Made by a program: the position numbers and the translations under genes. Of a stretch of DNA of 64,000 nucleotides, positions 26,401-41,400 are shown one piece after another. Position 1 is the first letter of the stretch. The number at the start of each line of letters is the position of its first letter. The notes beneath the pieces were generated by a model. It saw only the letters and a list, made by a program, of their open reading frames with translations, searched no databases and was not told the DNA's origin. This DNA comes from Morinoia aosen (Eukaryota; Arthropoda; Malacostraca; Amphipoda; Talitridae): contig CM059567.1 in assembly GCA_030386875.1 (NCBI GenBank), forward strand, positions 84,313,130-84,377,129. Reading direction: 5' to 3'.

Positions 26401-29400
26401 TTCGACAAACGTATTGCGCCGCCACTTTATATATATAGGGAGGCATCTCCTGTTAAACTTCGTAGCTGGAGCATCTATGATTTTAGCCGCGAAGTGCAGA
26501 TCCGATACTTGAGCTGCTAAAATCATTGATGCCCTGACGAAAAGGTATAACTGAACTTAGACTGAACGTAAAATTAAATTCCATTATACGATAAAATGCT
26601 TAGTTATTGGATTTGAGTAGTTCTTATCACACATTAATTCAGTTTTCTCTATATATTTATTACAAATAAATGCTAGCAGAAGTAATTATAATGCACTTTA
26701 GAATTGATTTCTATAATGTGCGATACATCATTGTAAATTATTCTAATATGCTGTGGTAATTATTTGTTTCACTTAGATTCCGTCGCAATCACAGTTTTTA
26801 TAACCTCTTTCCAAATTTTGTTGTTATAACAATTGTTATGAAGCTTGACACACATAGCAACGCATCATAGTATATTCATTGCATGAATTTCTGCTATAAC
26901 TCTAATATATATGAATTTTTTACTAGAATATATCAACTGGAACCCACTTTCGGAACAACTTCTTCTTACAAAAATGAATGCGACCAAATTCGTTTTGAAC
27001 GCCTATGAGCGATAAATTATATGAATTCTAAATTACCGCTAAATTGTTGATGTATGTTTCAAAGCGTTAGTCAATGCTTGGCATTTCAGAGATTGTCAAA
27101 CAACTGAGCTTGCTGTCTACACAGTGGAATATTTAGTGCGTTCAACCAAAGCCTAAAGATCTCATCCGCTACCATCATCACTTGCATAAAGTGACATTAT
27201 AAATCGTGTCCTTCAGCAACTAGTGTTCACGGTTAGATATCCGTAGCAAACTGAAAGTTTATCACTCCTCGTTACTTATTAGCCGATGAATAATTGCAAT
27301 CATTGAGTTTGCGCTCAATCATCCAGCACAGTCAGATTTTGTTCTACGAGTTTTTTTTCGATTAGGTTGGAGCGCGACTTGCCAGCGAGGAGTGACCGCA
27401 TGGCGGTCGAGATCCGCGAGAGGATCAAGTGGGACGTGCGTGAAGGCATGGTTGGGGCAGAGATATTCAATCCGAAGCATCTCATCATCGTCACTTGGAA
27501 GAACGTCACTTTCGCTGGTGGCTATGCCAACAGCCGTGCCCGAGAAGTGGTGAGTAACATAGTGTGCAGTTAATTATTACTAGCTTGTAATACATTTTAT
27601 TAAACAAATTGGATTCATTCGCATTTACGCTTAAATATTTCATCGTGAATAAACTATAATATTTCCAGACGAACACCTTCCAACTGCTTGTCGTCACCGA
27701 CGAAGTGCGAACGTACGCCATTTTCAACTACGAAAAAATGTCTTGGACGTCCCACACTGAAGCAGGAGGATCGGCTGATGAGGGTCAAGGAGGAACTCCT
27801 GCTTTCGTAAGTCTTAGCTGCGGTGATGTTGACTGTTGAGGGCATTTTCATTATACAGAGAAAGTAAGTGATCACAACAAGTATATTTTAATATTCTTTT
27901 TTTATAATGCACTGTGACGGAAGAACATCGCGCTAAACGTAGAAATTTTAGATCATAAAGCGTACCGTAAATGAATAAATGAAATGAGCGGTTTCTTACG
28001 CAGGTTGGCTTCAATGCGGGGAACGGGACGCGGTCCTTCGAGTACGCCCCGTACAGTCAGACGCTGTACATCAGGGACCTCGCAGTTGCTGGAAACGCAA
28101 ATAAAATTCCAGGCCGTCACATTTTCCGCATTGATGAAGTCATTCTTCCCGGTTGCTGTCGTCGTGAAGAAAGTAAGTGCGGCTACTTTTTCTCGTGAGT
28201 TTGATGTCAGATGGCAATATTTTTGATGATCATACGTCAATTCTGATGCAGCTATAGCAGTTGTAGATCAGATATAAGGAAGTGAAGAAAGAGCCTCTTA
28301 ATTCAGAAGTAGAGCTCATATAAAATGATCTCTGTTCATTTATTTATTATCAAAATTATTTTTTTCCCGAATAAACAAGAAAGGCAAATATTTTGCTCCG
28401 ATAAATGTAACAAATTTCGGTTCAGATTGACTAGATGGTGAACATAACACGTCTCTGTTAATAAAAGATGAAATCGGATATGTAGTTTATTTACAGTACT
28501 GTTAAATTTGTGATGGGTGGAAAACAGGTATTTCAACGAATGTACTGGGAAAAGTACGTCATGTTGGTGCGTGTTCAACATGCGTTGTTTTCTGGTGCTC
28601 GCTGCAATAACTGCGTTGTCACTTTATGCACGTGATGATGGTAGCGGATGAGACATTTAGGCTCTGTTTGAACGCACTATATCCTACGGAATTCCTTTGT
28701 GGTGAATTAAGGGCCGTGTTTTATTGGGTCTAACCTATGTCGTGCTTTTTATTAGCCTGTTATACAATAATGTTCATTTGATTTATTGTATTGTGTGCTT
28801 CCCCTTTTTTGTGTCATAATTGTTTCAATATACTTTAATGTTGGCGATCGATAACTCATGTGTTCATTCCTAAACGTAAATAAATTTAATACAAAATGTG
28901 CTGCTTGTGGTTATCATTATTCCGTGTTGATCAGATGTGTCCTGGTGTTAGCGCGAATGGATCAGAACTCACTTTTTCTACTTTATTCTGTCATCTATTC
29001 CTTTCTTCTCTATCTTTCAGCTCTGTTACATTTTTCCCCTTCTTTCTAAGCTGAGGTTTAAATCCCTCATACGGCGACGTATACTCTTATAAACGTTCTG
29101 TGACTTAACCACACAGGTTTACTTGTTTTAAATCACAATTCATTTTTATCTTTTAGCTCTCAAGTCATACCCGTTGACGTTCGCCCCGGAAAACGCGAAC
29201 ATGTTGGGAGGAACGCTCATCAACGTCACAGGTCCCTGTTTCGAAACGAGCTACCGCGTGGAGTGCCTCTTCGACACCACCTCCGTAGAGGGCCAGGTCA
29301 TCGATTCCAACACCGCAGTGTGCATCACGCCTCGTCTTTTTGTCACCGGATACGTTCACTTCGCCATCTCTGTGAATGACGCCCAGTACTACTGGAACGG

Positions 29401-32400
29401 AAAGATCTTCATCGGTAAGAAACTAAGTTATTACACATAGCTGTTTGATTAGTTTTCGTTTTTTCCAATTTAAACCCACACCAAGGAATTTATGAGCTAA
29501 ATTTCTTCTGCAGAGGCCTCGTTGAAAGGTCCAGAAGGCATTTTGTTTACGGACAAGTCTTACCAGCTCTCAATATACATAGCTGTTTGATTTATTTTCA
29601 TTTTCTATTCAAATTCAAACCTATGCTAAGAAATTTATGAGCTAAATTTCATCTGCAGAGACACCGTTGACAGCCCCAGAAGGCATTTGGTTTACGGACA
29701 AGTCTTACCAAGAGAGAAAAGTTGAAAGTTTCCAACTACAGTGGCTGGCTGGAAACCTGACTCAAAGAGTCGGTGCGCAGACTACAATTCACCTTTACGG
29801 TTACAGAGAGACGAGTATCAAGCCTGACCTTGAATACATAGGAGAAATAATAGTAAGTGTGTGTCTACCTTCTTCGTGAGTAATGAACATGATATCAATT
29901 CCTGTGAAAAATTTTATTTTCCTAATTGAAAAGAAATGTGAAATAGATAGCTAGTTTATTAATAATTTGATTCTTGCTTTGCTAGACGACATCGAACGAC
30001 AACAGGGAGAAGATTCCGGTAACCATCGATACATCAAACTTTGCTAATTTGGATCTTCGCAACGTCATGGACTTCGAAATGGGTTTACTCATGGCTAATT
30101 TGACTCAGCCAGAGCAAGCATACAATCTTCCCTATTCACCGTGCGTATAGTTCTCAAAAAAGTCGTTTTGAAAGTTAGCACTAGTAAATTCCTGAGGCAT
30201 GAACATAAGAGTAAGAAACAAGAAAAAGCTCATGGTATTTAATTTTATAATTATGTTTTTTTCCAAGCGCTAACAATGATAAAATTAATTATTTTACTAT
30301 CATGATGTACATCAAAATACATTTAGCTCCTAAGTTATTTGTGAAGTTCTATAGTACGTAGAACCTACAGTAATTGCGCAAAAATAACGTATGTTATGTT
30401 TTTAATATGAGCATTCTATTGTATTCTTGTACGAATTATTTCCTTCAATCAGTAAGCGTACTTTTTCGGTTGATTGGGCTGTATAATAGTTGAATAGTTG
30501 CCATGTAATTTGCTTGTTTCGCATTTCACACTCACTTTCCTGCCAGCGAATTATGTCATAAGTGAAAAAATTATTATTAACATGAAAAGTACTTTGCTCT
30601 TCCCTGCAGTCAAATATGGTCAAAGCCCATTCCTCTAGCGTGGTACTTCAATGGCCAATGGGAGCGCAGCTACGGTTCAAACTGGCCCGCCGCTATGTGT
30701 GACCGGTGGATTGAAATTGACAGGAACCTCAGGAACTTCGCCTACGAGGTACAGTTTAAATTTATATTCATCCAGTTCACGCATTATTAGGAACTCTTTC
30801 GTTCAGGATATTGTTGAAATGATATAACCCACAATATTTTATTGAAGCTCAACATTAGTGTTTCAGTTTAAACTCATTGAAATCAAAAACAATATATACA
30901 CAATTGTAGTGCATTAGTAAGGTTCTGTTTGAAACATATTCACGAATTATTTAGGTTTGAATTTTGCTTTCATCTCTCAGACTGACCGCTGCCCGTGCCT
31001 GCTGAAACAAGCCATTCAAGACCGAGGAAGATTTTTACCTGACTTCTCGTGCGACCAGTTCGGAAACTCGGAGTGTGACTACCATTTCGGCGCCATACAT
31101 TGCGTGCGATCTGCTCTGCCCAAGTAAGCGCTAGTATTTCTCTCTGGGTGAATAAGTTCATTGACTTGAAATAATTTATTAGGATGAATGATTGCTCACT
31201 TTAATTTTTTAGCTTGCGTGGCGTATGTGTTGAAATGAATCAAAATATTTTATGAATTTTCAGTTTCACACACCTAAATTTAACATATTCAGGGATTTTT
31301 TTCCTAATTTAGCTCGTAAGTTTACACGTAAAACGCAGTTTCAAACCATGAAAATTGTCCGAAAAAAATTATTCAATTCCTACTTATGTCCACAAATGCG
31401 CAGCAACTGGCTTCAGACAACAACAATATATTCTAAAGCTTGCGAATTACGGAAATGAATGCTATACGTTTTTGTGCTGTACAAAATAGCGTTTTTGAAA
31501 TACTTTTACTGCTCGTCTTACTTGCATCACAAAATTTTTGAAACCCAACTTCTGTGGCACCGAATTATCAAACTTCGGTTGAAATTCGAGATTTAAAAAT
31601 ATTGAATTTGTTTGAATTTTTTACTATTACATCTAAACAAGTACAATTCCAGTGAAAATAATCGGCTTTTTCTGGTGCGCTTGTCAGCAAGGACGGTGCG
31701 GGCCAGCAGTGCTGCTACGACAGGGACGGCTACCTCATGATGACTGCGGACACGATGTGGGGCGGCAACCCTCACAGGGCTCACAACCTCGGCAAGACGC
31801 CCTTCAACGAGGCCAACAAGGTGCGCCACTTCCCCATGTCTCATGCGCTCATCATAAAATTAAGGCACGTTTCAAAGGCCTAAAAGTCATTCATTGAAAG
31901 ATGAGTTTTCTGAAATCTGCGTTTTAAAGTAGTTGAAGGCACTGATTTCCACTTGTACCCAGCATCGAGCATGAGGAAACCCATTTAAATTTCAGAGACT
32001 GTTTTCCAGCATCCCTTACCACCAATATGTGTAATTGATCAGTAAATATCGTTCATTTGTTTGTTACAGGTACCAAGCTTGTCTCACTGGTACTACGACG
32101 TGATTCCCTTCTACACTTGCTGCAAGTGGCAAACTGAGCAAAGTCCAGGATGCACAACCTACCGTTTTGAACGACGTGCTGCGCAAGATTGCGTTGGCTA
32201 TCAAGTTCCGTCAGTGGGTGAGTTTGCCTAACTTCCCCAGGATATTATATACACAATTAAACTGTAAGTTAGAGAATAAGATGAAATGTTGTAAGGATGC
32301 TAATGAATATGTCTAATATTGTCCTTCTCAGCGACGGTTTTCGGTGACCCTCACTTCTACACTTTCGATGACACTGAGTACACTTTCAACGGCAAAGGCG

Positions 32401-35400
32401 AGTTTGTCCTCACTCGAGTTGATTCTGTTCGACACGTGCTGGACGTCCAAGCTCGCTTTGAGCAAATAGACGAAAATTATCTGGGAGGCGCAAAAGCCAC
32501 TATGCTGACAGCCGTCGCAGCTCGCGACAACGTTTCGTCCGTCGTGGAGATCAGGCGAAGGCCGATGGATGCGATTTGGCGCTACCATCTCGACGTCCTT
32601 GTCGATGGAAGGAGAGTCTACTTCGACAGATATTCTCAGAAGATACAACAGTTCAGAGGTAAATCTTTACTTAAAAATTTAGAAGTAACTCAGTTCAGAT
32701 GGACTTTATATGTGGGAAATTTAAATAAGAGAAATTACGTAACGTAAACAAAATGTAAAATTCCCAGGTCTAAGTTACCAGAAATGAGAATTGAGCAACA
32801 TTTCTACCAAAATGAAATTAGGCGATCATTGACGAATCTGAATTGTGAGCGTTATGCATAAAATGTACAGTATACACATGTAAATTTTTTACAGAGTGCA
32901 TCGTGTACACACCCAGCAACATCTTGAACCAGAGTCAAGTTGTGGTCATGTTCTCATCTGGTGCGGGCGTCGAGGTGCAGGAAAATCACGGTTTTCTGGG
33001 CATGAGAGTCTTCCTACCGTTATCATTCGCTGTAAGTTTTACGTCATCTGGTCTTAGCACCTGACACGGTGAATTGTATATTTGATTCTCTACCAATATT
33101 TTTACATTCTTCTACTTATCCTACGCTCAGTATTGTAATTTGTTTAAATTATGAGACTTCTTTCGACTTCGTTTTAAGAACTGCGCGTGTTACAATTACA
33201 TTCCGAACATGAGACGCAGATCAGGTTTGTGTATACAAATCGTAATCACCAGGTTCATTATTCACACGTCTGCACTAAGGGCCATAAATGCAACGTATTC
33301 ATCTGCCTAAATGTAGCTGATAAATGACTGATTCTCATTTAAAAAATACAAAAAACTAGTTCTCATTTAAAATAAAATTAAGAGCAAACCTAGCTCAAAA
33401 GCCTTAAGTGACAATAGGAAACACTGCAACATGCAGTGTTTAATGTTTTTATTTTATTTTACTAGGTTCATGAAATGAAAGGAGTTACTTTTGGTGTTCT
33501 TATATTCAGGGATACTAAAGTGGCACAAATTTCGTTTGCGGTAACGTTGACTTGCATCTTGAAAACCTTGTCAAATGTCATCCGAAATTCTCAGGAGCTG
33601 CTGTGGACATTGATTGAGCTAATAAAAGATTGAAAAAGTGTCTCTAAGTTGTCCCGAATTGACATTTATTTTATTTTTTTCATTAAATTTTATTTATTGA
33701 AGAGTAGAAAATAAACAAACCCAGATGGCTCCATGCATCAAAAAATATTGAAATTTTACTTTTCTTGCCTCAGAACATAACTTCCGGACTCTTTGGCAAC
33801 TGGACGTTTGACCCTGAAGACGACTACGTGCTACCTGATGGTACTCAACTGGGGTATTTCGACACGAACAACTTCAAAACGATTCATGAAGAGTTTGGCA
33901 TGAAGTGTAAGTTACACGAACACCATAACTGTTGGGTGAAGTCCTGAGTCAGACTGAGTTGTTAAAACATGTTTCTTAGCCTACAATGAAAAGGACATAT
34001 ACTGTATGTCGCTGTAAATACGTTCAGAGCTTTCATAGAAGAGAACCAACATTGCTTGAAATATTTGCTCAAGAACGACGAGAAGCGTATTATAAATGGG
34101 GTTCACTTGCCATTTCTTTTAAGGGAGTGCTGTTCCAAAAGTTCCATATTTTCAACTGCTGATATCAAATGAGATAGATGAGATTTAATGGTATAATTTA
34201 AATTAGGTTATAAATCGCGTTTTCAAATTATTATTATATTTGCATAAAATTTTCGGAACAACTCAGTGAGTGTTTCCATCAAGGAATGATGAAGTCTTGT
34301 TCTTTCTGCATGTAAACTTTGTAAGCACCAACATGCAAATTTTCAAAGAATTTCCAAAGGCCAAAAAATATAATTTTTTCTCATTTTACGCGTGCTATTA
34401 CCTCTTTCCGGTCACTGTTCTGAGAATCCTATTAAAATAAGTGTCGAGCAGACACGGTTGCCAAATTTGTATTTTGTTCCTAAGTCGTTTCGTAAGTTTC
34501 TTAATTTAGATATTCTCATCAACTACGATGTCATTACCTTACTTGAGCAACTTTTTTAGACAGGGATTGTTTGCCCAGAATTATTACATATTTCACAGAT
34601 TTTCAGGAGAGCAATTGCATCCAGCTGTTTTCAGGTATAAATTAAGTAAGCTGAAATAAATGTACTAAATGTAGTGCCATTTAACGCACAATCCTCAGTT
34701 TATACGAAATAGTTGTTGTTACGCTCATCCTGATTGGAAAAGGTGTCGTTGGTGCAATTGTTACGGCTAAGGACCTTACAATGAAGATCATTGTCAAAGT
34801 AACTTCTAACCAATCTAAAGAAACTTTTTAAAAGTCCTGCATTGGGCCGTTACTTCTGCGTACATATGCTCACGGTCTTAGTTCTATTCGCCTTGCGATT
34901 AGCTAACGAACATTCATTATATTTTCCTGGAATTGCATTGTCACCATAGCATCACATTTTCCCTAACTTAGCTTGTATCATCGCACAGTATATTTCTGAA
35001 CACGTGAGAAAACTTACCCTTCTATATATAATCAATGACCCTGACTGTTAACATTATTCTACTTTGCAGGGGTACTCGACGATAAAGAAGATGAGTACAA
35101 AGGAAAAAGTTTATTCACTCACGAGTATCAGCGGTCGAGTAACTATTACTACGATGCCAACTTCGTTCCAGAGTTCGACAGATATCCTATCCTCAGCGAA
35201 AATGCGTAAGTTCATTCGGAAAGTCTTCCCCTGCATCGTGAATATCATTGGTGTTGATGTTAATAATTTTAGAGTTTACCTTTGTTGTTGGTAAAATACA
35301 CTTACATATAATTCTCAAATCAAGCCATGTGTTCATAAAATAGCTCATCATTTAAATTTTTTTGTTGATAATTTGATGCTCATGAAGATTTTAGTATGCA

Positions 35401-38400
35401 GCGCACGCTCTCAATTATTATGTTACGCATACCGTAATTTTTTACTCTCCTAAGTAATAAAAATAATTAGTGAAAGAGTTGATTATTTTCAAAAATTTCC
35501 TCTACACAAATAAAAGATAGCAAAATGTAGGTGGCGACCAGAGTTAGTCTTTGTTCTTCGTTACTTCGCGCATTTGTTGTCTGTACTAGGATTTAATGAA
35601 TAACAGTCATGATTTGCTAAATTGGAGTTATGTGCAAGGAAACGCACGGCTTCAATTCTTCATACTTTCGTTTCTTTACATTTGAGCTCTTCATCTACTG
35701 TTGCTTTTGTTGTCGGCGTGTCTTCAAGATTTTGAGTATTACCAATGATTTTTGCCACAAAGTGTTATCATTGATAAAAAACCGGAAAGCCCCTGCTGTC
35801 ATACAGGACATGAGTATGAGTTTATTTCGAGTGGTGCACATGGGATTGAAAAATATTCAAGACTTCTTATGAGAAAATTTTGTCAGTGCTTAAGAATAAT
35901 ATCGTTAACGCTGAAGAAATCGAGTAGGTGTAATGATTTTTCAGTAAATATTAATTAAAATGAATATATTTATTACATAATTTTACAGAACTACTGACCA
36001 GCGGGAAATAGACAGAGTGTGCGGCGACTCGTACCAGTGTAACTTCGATTTTGTGACGACCTTACGCCGAGACTTTGCAGTGATGACCAAATACTACCAG
36101 GACCAGTTCGTTAACATCAAGGACTACGGTCTACTGCCTGGTAAATCATCGTGAAACTTTTCCTTACTCCAAAATGTTAACATTACTTGCAATTGCCCAA
36201 TCAGGGACATTCCAGATATCCAGAATGAGAGCTAAATATCAAGTACTTTAACCCAAGGAAAAAGTTCCAAGTGCGTTTCTTCAATATTTCGTTTGCATGA
36301 ACGCTGACAAACTTGCCATGCGTAAATTATCTCTGTTCAGTTATGAACTAACATAAACTAATGAACTTTTGAATTCAGTTATCTCGTGCGGCGCTCTGCC
36401 GACGCCGCCACACGGCAGGAAGTCGACCTTCAACTTCCTAAGCGGCGCCGAGGTGAAGTTCGACTGCGACCCTGGCTTCGTGCTGCTGGGCGAGCAGCGG
36501 CGCTGGTGCTACGCTTCTGGGGACTGGAACTGGCCTGAGGACGGAGAGGCGACGTGCGTCAGTGAGTATCAATTCCTTCACAAGTCGTTCGGGTCTGTGG
36601 GGCTTGCATGTTCTCTTGGTTGTTTCAGCGAGCAGGCACGAGCGCTTAACGATTCTCATTGATTGTTAATGATTACCAGCGTGGAGCATGTGCACTCGTA
36701 CTGCTCAGTAGTGTCATTTTGTGTTTTCTCCAGTAACTAATTCTATGCGTTTCATTTCTGTACCGAGGAAAGTATTGCGGAGGGAACCATTGCAAGACAT
36801 TTAATCAAACTCATAACAAATTTCGGGTTTCTCGCTGTGATAAATTTAAACGTTCATGGTGCTTCCCCACCACGAGCAGGGCTTCAATTTCAAATACGAG
36901 GATCATCTTGAATAATTTTCTTCACCAACACCAACGCATGATTATGAATGGCAAGAAAAGTTCTCGAATCTCATAAAGTCTTTCATTTAGGATCGATGAT
37001 ATTCCTGACGAATTACTTAAGATAACGAGACCCAGATGAACGAAATAAACAGCTTCGAGATAGGTAATTTTTCAAAGTCTGGCTCTGAGTGATGTTTTGA
37101 ATAGTTAAAAGGAACTGATAACGTACCCAGTCTGCAGATGCCCATGATGAATATTTCCGTTTGATTTCTTTCTCTGCACCTTAATTTGACTGTTTTACAC
37201 AATTATAACCAATTTAGTTTTTTACTCTCGTAGCTCATGTAGAGCTAGAACGAATTCATTTTGATCTCATCATTCAGAAGCTGTTAGGCAGAATAAATTC
37301 ATTGGAAATATTTCGCTTGAAGAACAAACTGCAGAAGCTGGAAGGAGAAAAATCTTGTGCAGCTGCGCAGGTTATATTATGTGGAATTATATTCTCATGT
37401 TAAGAAGGTAAAAAATTTCGTTGCAACTATGTTTCGAATTTATGTAAAGATTTCAGTAGACATATTATCAAAAATAAAGCTTGAATGTTCTCAAGCCCAG
37501 ACGCTCGTTTCCTTTTAAAAAAATGAAAATTCAGTCTATCTCTAATTAGAACACGTAGAACATTCATGAAATATTCCATATTGAAGAAGCGACGGTAGTA
37601 ATAGGGTGAAAACATATTCAATTAGAATCATCTTAAGATGAACGCAAAGTCTCACTGAAGTTGGCAAGTCAAGGCTCAGGATAGCCGCTCTCAGGGGATT
37701 CTGTTTTTGTACGTATGGATAGATCGAGTGCATCGGCCAGACGCAGGATAAATTGAGACATCAAAAATCTATCTGGAGTGAGCGCGCTCATTTTTTACAG
37801 ACAGGTTTTATTCCATGAGTCGCCTTTGTTTTAATCGGTCGAACGCCTTTATTTTAAATTTGGTGTGCGGGTTCAGAGCGTGACAATGCCAGTGCATGTT
37901 CATTCTTTTTTGTTGCTGACATATGTACTTCCTTTTGCTTTTTGTATCATTGTCGTGGGTTATTTCGTAATCCGTGTTGGTTCATCTAGCAACACAGAGA
38001 CTACGCATCAGCAACGGATTGATTCTAGTGAAATTACTCTACAGTTATATGATACTACAGTGTCGCCTACATTTAATCAATATCTGAATCACTCTCACAA
38101 AGGCATCAATACTTCTTCTGTTGCTTTTTATTTTTTCTTAAACTATCTTCTAATTTTACATGTTTGCTAATATGTTTTGATTGATAACGTGGAATGAGAT
38201 TACATAGCCATTTTAGGTTAATTAATATTTGAAGAAAACAAACATTTTATCACATCCCAGTTTTCTACATCAATCTGTTATAGTCGGAAATGAAAATTGA
38301 AATCGACAGCAATTTGTTAAATAGAGGATTCACTTATTTTAATGGGGCTTACAGTAATGGCTATGCAAATTAATTTTCACAGAGGTAAAATCTTGATCGA

Positions 38401-41400
38401 GTAAAAAATTTTGCAGTATAGTTGTAAACAAACTGGACCCAAAAAAAGGCGAAATAATTCAGAATTAGAGCATTTGCGGTAGCGGTTGAGCCGCTGATTT
38501 AGAGAATAGCTACTCCTAATTGTTGGATGCCTGACATGCCGATCTTCAATCCATTGCCAAATCTCTGAGTAATGGAAATTCTCATTTTCAAATTGATTTA
38601 CCGCTCTGCAAAAAATTATCTTGTTCTGACTAACGTTTTTTACAGACTTCTCAATTGTGCGCGAATTTCAGTTAAACTCAGTTTCTTGAGACCGTCATTC
38701 AGTACTTTCTGATGCACCGGGAACGCACTTACTCAGAAAAAGGAGGACTTTCTCATTCTACTGTAATATGAAGTAGCTTCTGAACCAGGCATATTTTTAA
38801 GCTATGATATACCTACAGTAATTATCGCACAGTTACAAACGAGAACTTGCTTCACATATTTGGGTATTTTCAATCTAATTAACGGTTTATTGTAATGAAC
38901 CAAGAACTATCTAAACGCGAATTTGTCATTCTCAGGAGCATAATGAAGAAATGTGCGAGTAGCTGCAATACACAGTAGACAAAAATTCACGAATTTTTAA
39001 GCTGTAGGTTCAGGTCATTGCTCGCAGAAATTTGCAGTATTATTTTCTCAACATGAAATTTCATTTTTACATTATGAGATATCGTTTTTTATGCTTCAAA
39101 TGCCATCCAAATGTTTCTAATTTGTACTGAATTTTTTACTAACTACTAACTACTACACCAAAGAAATGATCATTATATAAAATAGAAAAGGATATGCTTC
39201 GACACAGGGAGCCAGCTTGTTTGTGTCGAGTGGTATTCCCGGCAGCAGCTTACGACTTGTGAACGACTGCATATTTTCAACTGCGGGCTTTATTCTGAGC
39301 TTTAAAAAAAAAAGAACCAACGTTATAGAGAACACTTATTGATGTAAACGTTTCAGAATATAATTTTCCATCTTCAATGCTGGAAGAAATGAAATCTTTT
39401 TACAGTAATGAATAAGGTATTTAAGGTCTGAACAAAAATATGATATGAAGCAAAAACGACAAATAAGATTAATCTCTAACGATTAGAGAGCTCCGTACGC
39501 AAGCACATGGACAATCCACCCAGTACATGCGTCCGTATACAACAATACATACATACGCACAAACACATTTTTATGTACACACACAACACGCACACAACAG
39601 CATACACAAGTAAGGCAGTAGGGGCCACAAAATATTTCGTCACGCTGAAATTATTATTTATTGATAGTTTATTCGCAAATATATAAAGAGATTCTACAAT
39701 GCGGAGGTCTTGTTTATTAGAGGCTTTACATAGGATAGAAAAATTAGATATTTTGAAAGGGTGAGTGAAACTATTGCAATGGTTTCTAATGGTGTACTGG
39801 AGGGCCTGGCATATGGGCTGCCAGTATAACGAGAAAATCCTGAATGTTGACGTGACGGAGAAATAGTTGGAAGATAGTTTGAATCAATAAATGCTTGCAT
39901 CAATAATTGAAGCATGAATAAATAGATGAATAAATGAATGAAGCTTGAATGTATCAATAAATGAAATGTTTGCATCAATAAATGTTAACTATAACGTTGC
40001 CTCTTCTTTTTATTTTGAAAATAAGATTCCCTAAGAACTACTACCGTTTAAAAACTACTTTATTCTGAGTTAATCAGAAAGCCCTGCTGTGAATCGTGAA
40101 TAATATCTTCAAAGGTTTTGGGGCTAAGGTTCAGCATATCTATAGAATATGCTGTCAGGAATTGAATAATCTATTATGGACGCCTCTTCTTATGCTCCAT
40201 CATTTTTAGTACCTCATTTTCTACAATGACTTAATAATTTAATCATGCTTTTTCTATTTGACGATTTTTGTCTTTGTTTCAGTTAAACGTGTGAGTGTTG
40301 AAGATGTAGTGTTCTTCTGATTATGTATGTCGCCGAACGTATTACAAACCGGAAAGTATTTGTATACGTTCACGTAAGGCTTGTGAAAAACCTCATTCGG
40401 AACTTTATGATTCAGAAATACCCCGAATGTTACTACCACAGGGAACAAAGAAAACAAAGTGAACTCAACAGAGTCTTGCTAAATGGAAGTGGAAACACGC
40501 ACAACACAAACCGTCGTAATGTCATTGGTGTTCTGAAATATCCTCACACAAAAATTGAATTTATAAAAAGAACTCACATTTATTGAATTCTTTTACTTCA
40601 TAATTTATAGATATTGTGACTTTAATGCTAATTGATCAATTCCTTAATTATCTGAGCACAAGAGTAAGTTGATACCAGTGACGTCACAATTTTACGCGTT
40701 TTATTCCCAGTCCTCTTGGCTTTTTTATGTTTATGGGCTCTTTCTATGATTATTTTATTATTTTTATCTATGAAAATATTTTCTTCTGATTGTTTGATTT
40801 ATAATCCCCAAACTAATTTTATGTAAAAATTTTCTGCACATGCATGAGATTGTTTCAACTGATTGTTGGGTGCTTAAGAGAGACTTTGGCGCGGCGAGTT
40901 TAGCGCAGCATGTTGCGAGTGCTGTTAGATCTCCTTTCGCAATGTCTGCTCATAGAAAATTACCATTGCTTCTACTCGATTAGAGTGACCGTGTTTGTAG
41001 TTACCTAAAAGCGACTATTCAAGTTCTCAATATTTGTTCATGAGACTTCAATATTGACATGTAAACCTAGATGCATGGTACATATTGGACAATGATTCTC
41101 GTTTTTTTAGCATTTCATACTTCTGGTAACATTTGAGTATCTTAAATTCTTATTAACTAAAACTTCAAGTTTGTTGTTGTCCTGCCACCAACGTCTCTCT
41201 TCATGTTTTTTTAAACTGATTTTTCTGAAAACACTAAATTGATTTTGTTGATTCACTCTACAAAAACTGGCTTCCACTAAAGCATTATCCAATTATAACA
41301 AGAATAGACTTGCGGGAGGACGATGGTGGCTGTGACAAGAAATGGTGAGATGTTTCAGTGACCAAGTCTCCGTGGTTTATTTGCAGCCGAGCAAGAATAT

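Noticed and set aside
27984-28226. Separate ORF of 80 codons beside mesh exon 6
   Set aside because: It reads exon 6 in a different frame from the NIDO protein; the mesh frame is supported by domain match and splice phase.
37865-38170. Third transmembrane-tail exon for mesh (hydrophobic ORF in intron 19)
   Set aside because: It has a helix-like hydrophobic stretch, but the only acceptor (GGTTCAG) gives phase 0 where phase 1 is needed, and it lacks the TEQEY start and [10 protein letters not shown] helix shared by cassettes A and B.
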